A stretch of 64,000 nucleotides of DNA from Capitella teleta (taxonomy: Eukaryota > Annelida > Polychaeta > Capitellidae), in contig KB302535.1 of assembly GCA_000328365.1 (NCBI GenBank), forward strand, positions 8,983 through 72,982. Reading direction: 5' to 3'. The first letter of the stretch is position 1, and every line of letters begins with the position of its first letter. The position numbers and the translations under genes were made by a program. Of the stretch, positions 24,414 through 37,000 are shown in pieces. The notes below the pieces were generated by a model that searched no databases, was not told the origin of the DNA, and saw only the letters and a list, made by a program, of their open reading frames with translations.

Positions 24414-25591
24414 ATGGAGCCTGGTTCTGGGTCTGCAACAAGCACTGTGGAGCCAACTGAGTACATCGGAACACTACGACCAAACTACGGAAAACTTCTA
24501 GCTGTATCGAGTGACTTTGCTGCAGGTCTGCTTGGAGGTGCGTTTATTCACTGTGGTGAGGAATTTTTGTTGGATGTCTTTTATAGGATGCGCTGGCTTA
24601 GTCTTTGGTCATCCCTTTGACACCATCAAGGTTTTGCAACAGACCTCCTCAGGATCCTTTCGACCCAGTATTGTACAATGTGCGAAGAAAACTTTGAAAC
24701 ACGAAGGGGTGAGTTTCTGAGTCGTATTATATAAAGTGTTCTTTGTTATATTGTTCGTTAAATTCAGCCCAGGGGTTTCTTCAAAGGAATGGCGTTTCCG
24801 TTGGCATCGGTCGGTTTGCTCAACAGCATATTCTTTGGTATCTATGGCAACGCTATCAAAGTTCTTAACAATTATCGTCATGACGACCCTCACGCCGAGC
24901 CGTTCTATTCAGACATTTTCATCGCCGGCGCTATTGCCGGTGGCATACAGGGCATCCCTGCGACCCCAATTGAACTGGTCAAGGTCAAACTACAAGCTCA
25001 GACCGGTCAGTACTCTCTGAGTCTCTGGTTCTATTAATATTATATTCTTAATAATATTAGATATATTTATATTCATGTATTCACAATATTCAATTGGTTT
25101 ATTTTGCAGCTAAGTCTTCGTACAACGGCCCCATTCACTGTTTGCATCAGATCTACCGTTGCCATGGTATCCGAGGCTGCTTCCGTGGCCTTGGAGCAAC
25201 TGCGATGCGTGAAGTCCCTGGTTTCTCCGTCTACATCACCAGCTACCAGTTCTTTTGTGATAAACTGTGCGATGCAGACAATCGCGCCAACCCATCGTTC
25301 CGTGCTAGTCTGTTTGCAGGCGGTTTTGCTGGTGTGACGTCATGGGTGACGAACATCCCAATCGATGTAATCAAGAGCAGGCTGCAGGCGGACAGCATGT
25401 CCAACCCCAAATACCGGGGCTTCATAGACTGCGCTGTGCAGATGTACCGGCAGGAGGGCATCCGCATATTCTGGCGTGGACTCCCGGTGACGTGCCTCCG
25501 CGCTTTCCCTCTCAACGCTATCACCCTCGGCGTTTACTCTTCAAGTTTACAAGTGATGCGCAAACGAGCAGCTGAGCTGCAGGACTGTTGA
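24414..25591 (+). CDS. Mitochondrial carrier, SLC25A45/47/48-like
   Basis: A solute carrier of the mitochondrial inner membrane. Four exons (24414-24537, 24587-24708, 24768-25005, 25110-25591) with GT-AG introns of 49, 59 and 104 nt encode 321 residues, typical for SLC25. Three tandem carrier repeats carry intact signatures: HPFDTIK (residues 50-56), TPIELVK (148-154) and IPIDVIK (244-250). The conserved GFFKGMAFPLAS segment near residue 85 and GFAGVTSW near 233 resemble human SLC25A45 and SLC25A48 more than other carriers, so transport of carnitine or a related amino-acid derivative is possible by family. The start ATG gives a 37-residue leader before DFAAG, somewhat longer than in the mammalian proteins; no upstream in-frame alternative was seen. 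The gene stands alone, with no other gene within about 13 kb upstream. Confidence 0.93.
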
Positions 25592-26790
25592 TCATCGGTG
25601 GAAATACTCAATTTATTATCTCTTCTCTCTCTTTCTTTGAAAGAACAGTGTCTCAGCGGGGAATTATGGCCATCGTTCACCTCCCTCTAAGTCATTCCCT
25701 TTGGTTTATTTTGTCATCTTTTCAATTTAACTCGGTTTGTTTCATCCTAATATTCTGATTGTATCACAATCAATACCTCGGGTCATTATTCAATTACAGT
25801 CGATGGATTCAAGTTTGTTTTTCTGCTTTGATGTGCTATTTTATTTTTGACTTTTTGTTCATTTCCCTGCATTAATATTAATTTGTATCCTTGGATATTT
25901 TTGGATGTTTTTTCTTTCCCTGTTGTCAACTTTATAAGTTGATAAAGCGCTATTATATATACATATATTGATTATATTCTGATGGTGATCATTTCTTTAT
26001 GCAGTGTTTGTTTAATTTAAATTAATTGGCTGGTTTTAATTTTGTAAACTTATCAGGGTAGTAATTATGTGTGGAGTTGAATGCCTGCAGCGTTCATTCA
26101 ACCTTGAGGACTTGACCTGTATAAAGTTAACCCATTCTTATCAGGCAGAAAACTATGAATTAGTATTATATGCCATCATTTTTATGGCTGAAAGCATGGT
26201 TCTGTTTGTAGGTAGATAACTATTCAATTATTCAAATGATAATTTTCTCTTGTAAATAATGAATAATAATTATCATAAGAAATTTGTACAAATTTGAATA
26301 GTGTGTACAATGACTGGCATGCTTTTTGGGGGTCTTTTTTCATACTCATTTTCTGCACATAATATTCCACTTCTGTGGTATTTTCTCCTCTGTTCTGTGT
26401 TTAACTATTGTTGATATGTGAGTTTACCATCATTCTGCTGTAAAAGAATGAGTGCGTTTTTCGCTACACATCATAGAAATAAAAAAAACCCCTGTTATTT
26501 GCATCTTGTCTACGGCATTTCATTCTGTATGCTAGAAAGTTATTTGGCAAATTAATAAGTAGAAAGTTACGATTGAATTTGCAAATACATTTAGTCCTTG
26601 CGATGATTGAGATTGTCTTTGGGAACAGGTTTTGACCATTGTGTAACACTCTGTTGGCCGCTTCGACCACACAAGCAGCCATAACTCACTGTGAGTAGCG
26701 GGAAATTCCTCGTTCCATGAACATTCGCTATCATAACGTTTGAAGTGCGCTATGATAATCATTCTGTTGCCTATTCGTCAGCGGCGATCT
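25592..26790. other. 3' flank of the carrier gene and spacer
   Basis: AT-rich sequence with T-rich stretches. No AATAAA was found in the first few hundred bases, so the 3' end of the carrier transcript is undefined. No other feature. Confidence 0.5.
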
Positions 26791-26873
26791 TAGCCGTGCC
26801 ACTCTTTTCGGCTGGCTCCTGCGTCGCTTCAGCCTTTCGACGCAGGAGCCAGCCGAAAGGAGTGGCACGGCTA
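26791..26873. repeat. 83-bp near-perfect hairpin (36-bp arms)
   Basis: The left arm (26791-26826) and right arm (26838-26873) are inverted copies with a single T/G difference and an 11-nt loop. The arms are GC-rich, including CGGCTGGCTCCTGCGTCG, in AT-rich surroundings. It could be a foldback element or a hairpin RNA source. Confidence 0.85.
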
Positions 26874-27116
26874 CTGCGATCTCAGATCTCAGATCTGTAT
26901 ATGAGAATATTCAGAGGGCATTCTGTCTAATCATTCTGATGCGCTATACACAGAATCCCGACTGATTAATCCATAATATTCACTGGTCTCCAGCGCTACT
27001 GAAAAGAAGCACCGGCACACACCGATGAAAACTCACCCCTATTTTGGCACATCCATTTTACTCGATTTCACATGACATCACTCAGAATTCCCAAGATGGC
27101 TCACAAGGCGAGGAAG

Positions 27117-27346
27117 GGTGACCGGATAGCTCAGTGGGTTAAACCGCTGACTACAATCCAATGCCGACCGTGGGGGTCGAGGTCCCGGGTTCGAGACCCG
27201 ATCAGGCCACGGGCGTTATGATTGTGAATTATAATTGTAATTCGTTATAATTGTAATTCTTCGATGACTCTGCATTGCTGCCCAACTGCGTAACAAGGCC
27301 GGGCGCTGTGTATTACTGTCTATGGTGGTATGCAGGATAAAGAACC
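27117..27346 (+). repeat. tRNA-derived SINE, intact Pol III head, 3' truncated
   Basis: The head has a perfect A box (TAGCTCAGTGG) and a B box GGTTCGAGACC, one base from consensus. The body with GGCCGGGCGCTGTGTATTAC stops after GGATAAAGAACC. The missing 3' part corresponds to about 100 bp of the 16017 copy. Confidence 0.92.
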
Positions 27347-27771
27347 TGTATGTAAAGATAAGGTCTAGAGATCGTTTTGTTTAATTAGTTAATTTTATTT
27401 TATAAAATGTAGTTCATGCATGTGATATATGGGTCATATTTGTAAGACAGGAACAACGTCACGACCGTACAAGCAAACGCCGATAATTCAATTTACAAGT
27501 ATGAAAAATTTAACCATTGACAATAATTTAATTAACAAGAAATTGGTTACAGTGCTATAACAGTTTAGCGCCAATTTGGTACGTGTAATGGAAAATGTTG
27601 GTTTATCTTGAAATTGACGCACTGGCATTCTGGCATGTCTGGCACTCGCAAGTCTCACCTGGTCTTCATTGGAATTACTTTTTGTTCCTCGATCTCTCCT
27701 TAATTATAGGCCTACTTATTATCACACATATACTGACAAATATACGTTACAATGGTGCTTTGGTGTAGATT

Positions 27772-27860
27772 ATACATGCCTACTAAGCCATAGTCTCAAT
27801 ATCTATAATATCTACTGTAGATACCATAGATATTGAGACTATGACTTAGTAGGCATGTAT
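27772..27860. ncRNA. 89-bp hairpin, pre-miRNA-sized (candidate only)
   Basis: Arms of 35 bp (27772-27806 with 27826-27860) pair with one mismatch. The interior has a further 6-bp pairing (ATCTAC/GTAGAT) around a 1-nt tip, flanked by small internal loops. Size and shape fit an animal precursor hairpin, but the very high arm identity also fits a foldback MITE. Transcription is not shown. Confidence 0.35.
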
Positions 27861-27901
27861 TATTGGAATAATTATAGTGTACATTTATATCTACCATTAT
27901 A

Positions 27902-28577
27902 CAGAGTTGGCCAAAAGTATTCTATTTACTCCATGTTAAAGATCTCAATGCTTTTCAATGGTGCTACGCATTTCCGAGAAAGTGGTACAAAACAGATCGT
28001 AGTGTAAAAATCAAACAAATTAAGATAAGAGAAATAAATACTTTGTATGGTTAGTCTAACATGTCATGCTGCTATTCCTATCATTTTTATTCTAATTTCA
28101 TCAAAATTTATGCCGATTTATCTCAATTAATAGAGTGCACCAATTTTTCCGCGATATTTCTAAATTTTTTTTGGCGGCAAACAGGGCCCTGAACCATAGT
28201 TAAGTTTCATTGAATTCATAATTAAGACAACGCTCTCGTACAATTGTTTTATTTTGGGAGTGCTATTGTTGTGACAGTAGCACTAATGTTTATCTCCTGA
28301 AATCAAACAAATCAAGCACAGTTTGTATTGGGCACCATACAAGAGATGTCATTCCTTAACGCTCGTTCAGGAGTTCATCTGATTTTGCTCTCTTCGTGAT
28401 CACTCACCATTTAAATGTTCCTCCATCATTCAAAATTGACTTTTTATTTGATTTCTTTGCATAAATGGGCACAGAATAACATAGTTAATCCATACCAGGT
28501 AGTTATTTGTTAGGAATACTTAATACATTTTAGCAAATATTAACATGGTGTAGATAGACTACTTTTGATCTACTCTG
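27902..28577. mobile_element. MITE family B, copy 1 (TA target, ~40-bp TIRs)
   Basis: The ends are inverted copies of a consensus close to CAGAGTGGGCCAAAAGTAG followed by TCTATCTACTCCATGTTAAA. TA dinucleotides flank both ends (27900-27901 and 28578-28579). CAG ends and TA duplication are typical of Tc1/mariner elements. The 676-bp body has no transposase frame and matches copies at 50428 and 55922 over its length. Confidence 0.9.
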
Positions 28578-28579
28578 TA

Positions 28580-31500
28580 TGCCATTGATCCAATTGGGCC
28601 GCCCTGTGTCATCATTTTGTCCATTGTCACAACGAAATGGACAGTTATTGCGATAAGAATGAACAGTCATTAGATTCATTGTGAGATCTCAAATGCAATT
28701 GTAAGTTTCGTTTCAGGAAGGAAAATCCAATTCACACCGCGAATATTCAAGGGACAAAAGAAGAGGGATTTTACTAGAAAGGGTGAAGTGACGTCCCCTG
28801 TACCCTCAGCCCCTAATAAGTCCCAGCTAACCCCAGGCCGCAGGCCCTTAAAGTACTTATACCCACTCGGGAACGACACTTTCCACCATTATAATGTAAA
28901 TATAGAATACTTATTATGCTCCAGCGCCGATTTAGATGAGTCTGTGTCTCTAGGAACTAAAGGAACCTGTTGATGGAAACTGTTGTCACCAAATTCGCGG
29001 CAACTAAAACAGAGACTTTGATAAGGTTTCGTTCACACTCATACTATTTTTCTATGGGCGAGAGATGCGGTGAAATTGTTGGACTAGTAATACGGGTAGG
29101 AATTTTATCCTCCCCCAACAGAATCAACTTAAATACGCCAAACATTAAACTGACATTATATCGATGTGATGATGAAAAATGTTGTACTTGGAGCTTAAAA
29201 AACGCCCATGGACAACAGTACAAATCCATTGCGCATGCGCTTGCAAGATATAGCTCAGTTTACAGCAAAAGTTGGGAAAACAATAATTATTCGGTCGAAA
29301 TATTTCTTGTGATTGATTAGTACGTGAAATTTGACCATTTTATGATATAAAACGAAAACTCCGGTCCGCAACTTCAGAAACAAGTGGTAAAATGGCCGCC
29401 ATAAAGCAACATGTGACGTCAGCGTATTTATGCTTCCTCCAATATGACACGGTGACCTAATGGCCTGCTTGACCAGAATGCATTGCGCCCAGCATATGCA
29501 AAGAACCCTATGGCATAGGAATTAAAAACGGTCATTCTATGACCAATGGGTTCATATCCACAGTTCCACGAGATTAAATATATGTATCTCATAATAGTAA
29601 CAAACATTACTGATTAGTTGATTAATTACTTGAATACATATAAATGTGTAGGCACAATCTGGAATAGTTATCATATGTCTGAAACATGACCCCATTTTTT
29701 TTTTTATTATAGCAGTTACGGCGTAAAATTAAACTGATCTCGACCTATTAGTACTTACACTATGGAGGGCCCGTTCATTTTGTATTTTACCATAATGGCT
29801 GCAAATATAATAACCAATCGATGTATGGTGCTTCATGCACATAATCTCACAATCAAATCTTCTCGAGTTTTCTCAAGAATTTTGTTCACGGATTTGCATT
29901 TCTTTGGATTTCTCGGAAATGTGACCATCTGCGACAAGAGATCTCAATCAATCAATATGCGCTTCAAATGGAGGACATATTGAATTAATGATACACCGAT
30001 TTGCAATGGGATAAAACCACACATTCTCACACCAGCGGTGAAGGGCGCCATGATTATTGGTATACTAACGATTTGTCACTCGAGGCATTCTCCGTCTTCC
30101 ACCTTTCACGCATGTACCTCTGTGACCACTAATCTATATGTAGATACACTCTGGAACTCGGAAGGTCATTATGAGAATTTTTTTAAGTTGATAGTATTGA
30201 TTAAAATTACATGTATTTATTATGTTTGAAGGAATATTAAAAGCATGGTGAATTATACAGAGGGAAAAGAGAACCATAACACTTCCGTGCTTTCATGGGC
30301 TTCCCGTGATTGTTGTATCAATAACATTTTAATAACATTATTAACAACAGGACACAAGACATATGCCTCAAAACACTGCGGTCCTGGACAATCTCTGCTC
30401 TGTGATTCGTATTGCACGAGCGAATAAGCATACGAGTTCACCACCATAATTACTTATACTATCAAACGTATTTATGGGATTATTAATTAATGCGTTATAC
30501 GCGTGCATAATTATGATGCACCAAAATTTATGTGATCTGCATGTAAAAACCTAAATTTACGCATCTAGCTCACAGTACAATAGTGATATGCATCGTTCAT
30601 AGTGGAGCATTGCAAAGTGTCCAATTGACCTCTACTCCCTGGAATCAAAGATCCATGTACATTAGTTCATATTGTGAAGATCCGATTTCGATAGGGCTGT
30701 TGTCGCTAATTAGGGTACGATAATGACGTTGCATTAGGCGCCAGTGTTAACGGATATTTACCTGTTTATTCCACATTGGTTTTAGCTAATAATCTAAATA
30801 ATATCTTATATCCAGTTCGTGTGTATCATGTTTATGAATGAGGTGTGAGTTGAATTAATAGCCGAGGGTCATGAATCATTGTCATCTTATGTTTCAAAGT
30901 ACGGACGCATTTATGTACCTGTAATTGATTTGTTTACAAAATATCATATTATGTCAAGTAAGCGTCAATTTCACAATACACGTGTTTGCGCGTGAGGGAT
31001 GCAAAATTTTACCACGTGGACGAAAGTGTATTATGGATAGAAGAAGTACATGTACACGGTGTAGGCCGATCTACATAAGACCACGAGACCTTGAACTGAA
31101 ATTTAATATTTGCATACATTCTCTTGCTTCCGCGACACAGAAAAGTGGATGTCCGATCCAGGAATCTACTACCAAATATCCTTCCATCATCCACGCACTG
31201 ACACCAGTCATCCACTCGGAGGACTCGGGGTTTAAAATTCTATAAAAACAGACAAACAAAGCAAAATATAGAAAAAAAAAAACAAAAACTAAAAATTGAT
31301 AAAAAAAATAAATAAATAAATAAAATAAAAATCAGAGACGTGAGCAGGAAATGTTTGGAAGTAATTAGCGAAAGAAAGAGAAGGAAACTAACAAAATGAG
31401 AAATTAATTTAACATAATAATGCACTCAGGAAAAAAAAAAAAAAAATAATGATAGCGTTTTACGTAAAATAAGCATTAACAATCTTTAACGTTATATATC

Positions 31501-31720
31501 ACGTAAAATATTGGTCAGGCACCAAACATGTCAATTATAAAAATGCTGGCCTTGTAGTTTACACCAAACGATATTCAGTGCTACGAGATGTACAACAAAG
31601 CACAAACGAATAATGCGCTAGGTTGCACTGTTCTTGCGTAATATTGCATCGTTTGTTTGTTTGTTTGTTTTTTTTCTGATTTTCTTTCACCTACTATAAT
31701 CCTGTATATTTATTTATACG
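28580..31720. other. Spacer without a recognised gene
   Basis: AT-rich sequence. The longest methionine-started frame, about 28973-29320 (+), has no recognisable motif. TGACGTCA-like sites occur near 29414. Nothing else can be supported. Confidence 0.5.
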
Positions 31721-31725
31721 AATAA

Positions 31726-31899
<174 letters not shown>

Positions 31900-33400
31900 G
31901 TAATTACGATATACTCAAATGACGATATCTCATCTGTTACGCTAGTTGTTATATTGAAATTTACACAGTATACTCTTTGTATATGCACCTTACTAAATCC
32001 GGAGTTTTAATTAATTAGCTCAAATTTCAAGGTCATGGTGGTAATTAACGCAATTAATTGCATATTATTTATTGATTATTTTGAAATGTTTCAATTTTAA
32101 TATTTTTCTTAGTGTAGTATTGCGTGCGCTGTCGAGTCCTCGAAGAAAATGACATATTTCATCATATTTGTCAGTGTTTAGTCGAAAATCATTTAGGCGA
32201 CACAACCATTTTTGGGCGATTTCTCAACTTTTTTGTATACCTTTTCTGTTTTGTTAAGAATTTTTCTTCTCTTGACTATTTACTACTTTGGAATTCTCCC
32301 TAGAAAGTCTCTACATATGGCTTCGACTGACTTTTTTGTTTAGCTGTTAACTTGCCTTATTTGGAGTGGGCGCATGGTATTATTAAGGAAAGTACGCAAT
32401 ATACCTGTGCATGTAATTATGATGCATTGAAGCATCGCTAATTGGATGCGTCAGAGCGGAGCAAAGGGTGACGAACAAAAAACGAAATTGATCAGTGATA
32501 TGATTTTAGTCTTCTCTTTGACTTGGATACTATAATGTAGTTGGCTAGCAATTCCTCAAAATACTCAGCTCAAAGTATTTAGTCAGGTTTTTACTTGAAA
32601 AAAAAAAAAAAAAAAAAGGCCGGTAAGATGCATCAAATTCAAGAACTTTGGATATTTACGAAGCCGCTCTGTACGTAGCCTTGCCCAGGGCTTTTGCTAC
32701 GTAAAGAGCCGCTCTGTACGAATTAAGACACTCAGTTACCTGTAATTAATATTAATTATTATTGTGTCAGCGTCTGTTATTAACTGAAGGAGGTCCAAGT
32801 GTCACCTGTGGGATCTGTCGTATCTTGTGCATGTCCACTAGAGAAACATATAATCACCCCTCTCAACTCACTTGCTATAATGACATAATTAATTTACGAT
32901 GGAGTAGGAGTAGGAATGTACGCAATGAGCCGACAAGACGTACTTATATAGGAGTCGAAACCGATTAATTATTGCGTTATGAACCAGCTAAGGTGGGCAG
33001 CAATAATTACTAAATGTATAATATTATATAATAATAATTAATATTATATTAAACTGCTGTCCAGAGCAAAACATATAGAGCATTTTGATGTGTACATGTG
33101 TTGCAAAATTAATTACCTGAAATGCACAACCCTTTGCTCCAAATATACATTTATTCGCCTAACATGCAAACCACCAGCACACGTTTTCATTGTAAAACAA
33201 AAGATAATCAAAGAACTGAGGAAAAGAAGAGAGAAGAAAAAACGAAACAGGAAAACAACACGATTTTTATCACTGGTTGAAAATAACGGATATGCATATA
33301 ACGACGTCATTGAGCACGTTTGTTGATATAAGGTATGTCAGTCTACAGTATAGACATGGATATCAGCTTGTATGCACACAAATTCGACATCGCTCGTGAA
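31900..33400. other. Spacer with A-tracts, no recognised gene
   Basis: AT-rich sequence with a poly(A) run at 32599-32618. No gene or RNA supported. Confidence 0.5.
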
Positions 33401-33421
33401 AACGGTCCTTACGCGTCGCCC

Positions 33422-33435
33422 GTTGCCATGGCAAC
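33422..33435. promoter_or_regulatory. Perfect RFX X-box palindrome
   Basis: GTTGCCATGGCAAC is the ideal symmetric binding site of RFX transcription factors. It lies about 310 bp upstream of the TATA box at 33732. The motif match is exact; function is inferred. Confidence 0.5.
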
Positions 33436-33731
33436 CCTGCCCTTTGTTCGAGCGGTTTTGGGGAACCAGAAACGTTCAAATTTTGCACACATTAATAATC
33501 TTTTAGCAAATTTGGGCTCGGTTTGATCTTTCCTGTAATTTTATTCACATTATAGGATAAATTTTTAGACCTCCTCAACCCCTCACCCTTGTTCTCGAAA
33601 AATATATGTATAAAGTAGTGAGATGCAGAAATGTTGGTTCGCCCACATTCCTGGACCATACATAGAGAACATTAATCTGAACAACTGCAGCACAGCAGGT
33701 GGGGGGCGTGGCATGCGGCCCGGCTCACTCC

Positions 33732-33738
33732 TATAAAA
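33732..33738 (+). promoter_or_regulatory. TATA box of a candidate promoter
   Basis: TATAAAA lies in a locally GC-rich stretch, preceded by a GC-box-like GGGGGGCGTGGC at 33702-33713. It is followed after about 130 bp by an ATG-containing exon candidate with a splice donor. The combination is more promoter-like than anything else in this spacer. Confidence 0.45.
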
Positions 33739-33868
33739 CCGACGACAATCCCTTTGATGGCATAAATCGCTTTGGAATCGTACTGACGCTTAAGAAATCA
33801 CATTCTTGAAGTTGACCAAGGAATTTTGCAGATAGACGACACCATCTCGACTCACCTGTCAATTAAGA

Positions 33869-33892
33869 ATGGCTTACCTTCACCAGACCAAG
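33869..33892 (+). CDS. Candidate first coding exon (MAYLHQTK)
   Basis: ATG at 33869 opens eight codons and ends in phase 0 at AAG followed by GTAAAT, an acceptable splice donor. It lies where a first exon would be expected below the TATA box at 33732. No adjacent second exon was found. The next phase-0 acceptor on this strand that I can support is the peptide exon at 45017, 11 kb away across an assembly gap. This is a weak call built from promoter, ATG and donor order only. Confidence 0.25.
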
Positions 33893-33976
33893 GTAAATCA
33901 TTCAGCTATTAAGTTATTTAGCAGTAGTTTTGTATTCATTGTATGCTGGGTCGATTTATACACAACCGTCGCTACG

Positions 33977-34031
33977 CTTTGAATTCTTAAAACTTTGGAT
34001 AATAATTATCCAAAGTTTTAAGAATTCAAAG
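33977..34031. repeat. Perfect 55-bp palindrome
   Basis: Two 27-bp arms starting CTTTGAATTCTTAAAACTTT are exact inverted copies around one central A. There is no loop and no mismatch. It may be a very young foldback element, a cruciform-forming site or a local inversion-duplication artefact. Confidence 0.92.
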
Positions 34032-34039
34032 AGTGAATT

Positions 34040-37000
34040 AGTGATACATATTATGTCTCGTTATAGACAGATACGTGTCTCTGTAACGGGTGTGCTTGCC
34101 TCTGAATTGATATACGGTACAATGCATTCACTACACACAAAGGAACTGATATGGGTGGGAATTGGGTTAGATTGGCAGGTCAGCCAATTAGGAGGGTGTT
34201 GATAAGAATTCACGACTTCCGATATTGACAGCTGATAAAAATAATACATAGCGTTAATAACCCCGATAATGTAAAAAAAAATTACTACACGTTCTGTACA
34301 TTTCCATAATAGAAAAAGCTGAATAATTTTATGGGTAGGACGAAATTATGAAAATATTATGCTTGATCCCCCTCAACACTTATCTACTTATAAGTCGTCA
34401 TTTTGATGCTAAGTTCATCAAAATATCTCAATTTGCCCCAGACTCTACGGCTATCTTGGAAATTAGGCCCAGCTCAAAAGAAGATGATAGCATTAAAATT
34501 TGACGTCGAAAAAGAACTTCTAGCTAACATACGGTTGCTATGGTAATCACCACGGCGTGTTGACTGTTGAAGGCCAAATAAGGCTATAATAATATTATTA
34601 TAAGGGAATAATCTGCATTGAGCAGATACATAGCGGGTTCTATATCAAAAATAAGGCACACTCATGTTCTTGCGAATGCAAAGTGTGTGTGTGTGTGGTG
34701 TTTTTAATTTTTTTTTTTTTTTTTAATTTTTTATTCAAACTTATACAATATTTTCCATTTTAAGGAGTAAGTATTTCTGCGATCCGTTGTCGCTGCTTTC
34801 GCGGAGGAAGGTCATATATTAGTACGAATTGTGAATTGGGTGCATTGTGTAACGCATATTATGAAGGATATACGAATAAATTATGATAATGAGCGTTGGT
34901 GGGAAAACAAGGAGCTTGACGACCTTTGTAATGTACCTCACACCTAGGATTCCTTTTCATGAGAATGACCATTATATTATGGAAACTTACAGAAAAATAC
35001 TGAAATCTGTAACATAGCGGACAGACTTATAAGTATAGTGGAAGGAATAAATCAACCATTGGTGGAATTAGATACTTCAGTGTCTACGGTAGCGTACATG
35101 TTTTCGGTTCTAGGATTTCCTCTCGATCTGGGGGCTTTGTAAGCTTTGAGATACATGCGAGGTCGTCATGTAGATATCATGATTTGTAGCAATAGGATAC
35201 TGTTAATCTGTCATGAAAACCATATCTGAAAAACTAAACTACTATACCAAAATCCATCTGTGACCATGGGCATTGCATGGCCACTCGGGATCAATAGAAG
35301 ATATAACCTTATAAAGCGTATAGCGTAGACTCAATATATGCCATGGGAGGTTGCTGAAAGCAGGAAAGATACAATCAATGATCATTGCTCACGTTCGATT
35401 GTGGAATTCGGACATCATCAATAAACACACAATGTAAGCGATGGTCCTTTTTCCTAGAAACCAGAAAACGTATCGCTTGGTTGAATGAAACGGACCCAGA
35501 GAAAAAACTAGCAAAAATTCCCCTCACCATTCCACAATAGACCAATCTGGACTCTCTTACAGCCAATTGAACGACACCTTACATTTATTAAGTTCAAAAG
35601 ATCGCATAAAGTTCTTCAAATGCTGGGTGCAATATATTCTGGGTTAGCGTCTAAATTTTGTCATCTTTTTATATACGTTATCATAGTATTTAGTATTTAC
35701 TAATTGCATAGCTTATTTGTATGGACTGCAATGTTTCATTTATAAACCCGACGGAGAGATTACATCAGTAGCGACGCTAACTTGATTGTTGGCGGTTTCT
35801 AGTCGCCCACTGCCTCTCCGCACGGGAACACCAATTTTGAGGTTCCGGTCATGGGATCTAGAGGGTTCCCGTGAAGTGCGATAGAGGGGCGCATGCTTCT
35901 TCAGCGAAGAACCGCACAGAATGACCACATCTGCGCTCTTAACGAATGTCACAGCAAATGCCAAATATGTGCTTCAAGACTCCTGACTCGGGCCGCAGAT
36001 ATCAAGCAATTTTGAGGCCAAAGATTTCCTTGACCATCAGTGGTAATGGGAGGGCAGGGCGGGCCATGACATCGTGTGGTGACAGTTGTGTGACACTAAG
36101 CACGATTGTCACGAATTGGTGACACTGAATTACCGTGAGAGCATGGTGAATCGTGATTCTTTTAATGCCAATATCGACTCCTGATATTATGCAATAATAC
36201 CAAAGAAAACAAGAGAAATTACAATCAGACAATAACCCTATAGTCTGATTGAAGCTCAACTATTTTGATATGACCTCAATTGACCTTCAAGGACGCTTTC
36301 TCAGTATAACTGACTTCAGTGCAATAGCACATTACTGTCGGTACTAACGCAATGTAGCACTCCCCTCAATTGTAATTAAAAGAGGAAGCAATGACTTTGT
36401 GAGGGTCACGAGGATTACTCCTGAAGATTGCTCTTCTTCGAATTCAACGGGATATAAGGGTCAATCTAAGGTTCATTGAAACCGAAGCCGAATTCCGGTA
36501 ATTGTGCCGTGATAGCACACCGACACATTTAATAGCAGTGCATTTAATAATTTTATAATTGCACTGCAGATCGTGTTGTTCTCACGTGTTATGAAATGTG
36601 TAATTTGCAACAAGGATTAAGCTGAACACAATTATCAAATACATTGATATGACTCGAATATTTTTAATAGGATGATTGTATATTCATTTGTAGCTTATTA
36701 TCTTGTGTAATATGTTGTAACATATGACATTAATTAATGACACGTCCTCCTTCTCTGTGGATTAAGCGGACTTTTCTCGCTCAGAGAACACACTGGAGAG
36801 AACAGCTGAGAGTTGAGAGACAGAATGACATTGGGAAGCTGGCAACATTGTCGCATGTGTCACATCCCATTGGAAGCATCGCTTTTCATTTGCAGTGTAC
36901 TTAGCAAAAAAGGCAGCGAAGTCGTGACGGACATTGAAGCGGGGATAATGGCCGTTTTCTCCCGCAAACAATGTTCCCCTTGCAATCCACTCCCGTGGAA

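Noticed and set aside
27117-27200. Functional tRNA gene
   Set aside because: The A and B boxes are good, but the segment continues into a repeated SINE body with seven other copies, and the cloverleaf arms do not pair properly.
28970-29320. 116-codon open frame on the plus strand
   Set aside because: Composition is unremarkable and no domain, splice site or promoter supports it; kept as spacer.
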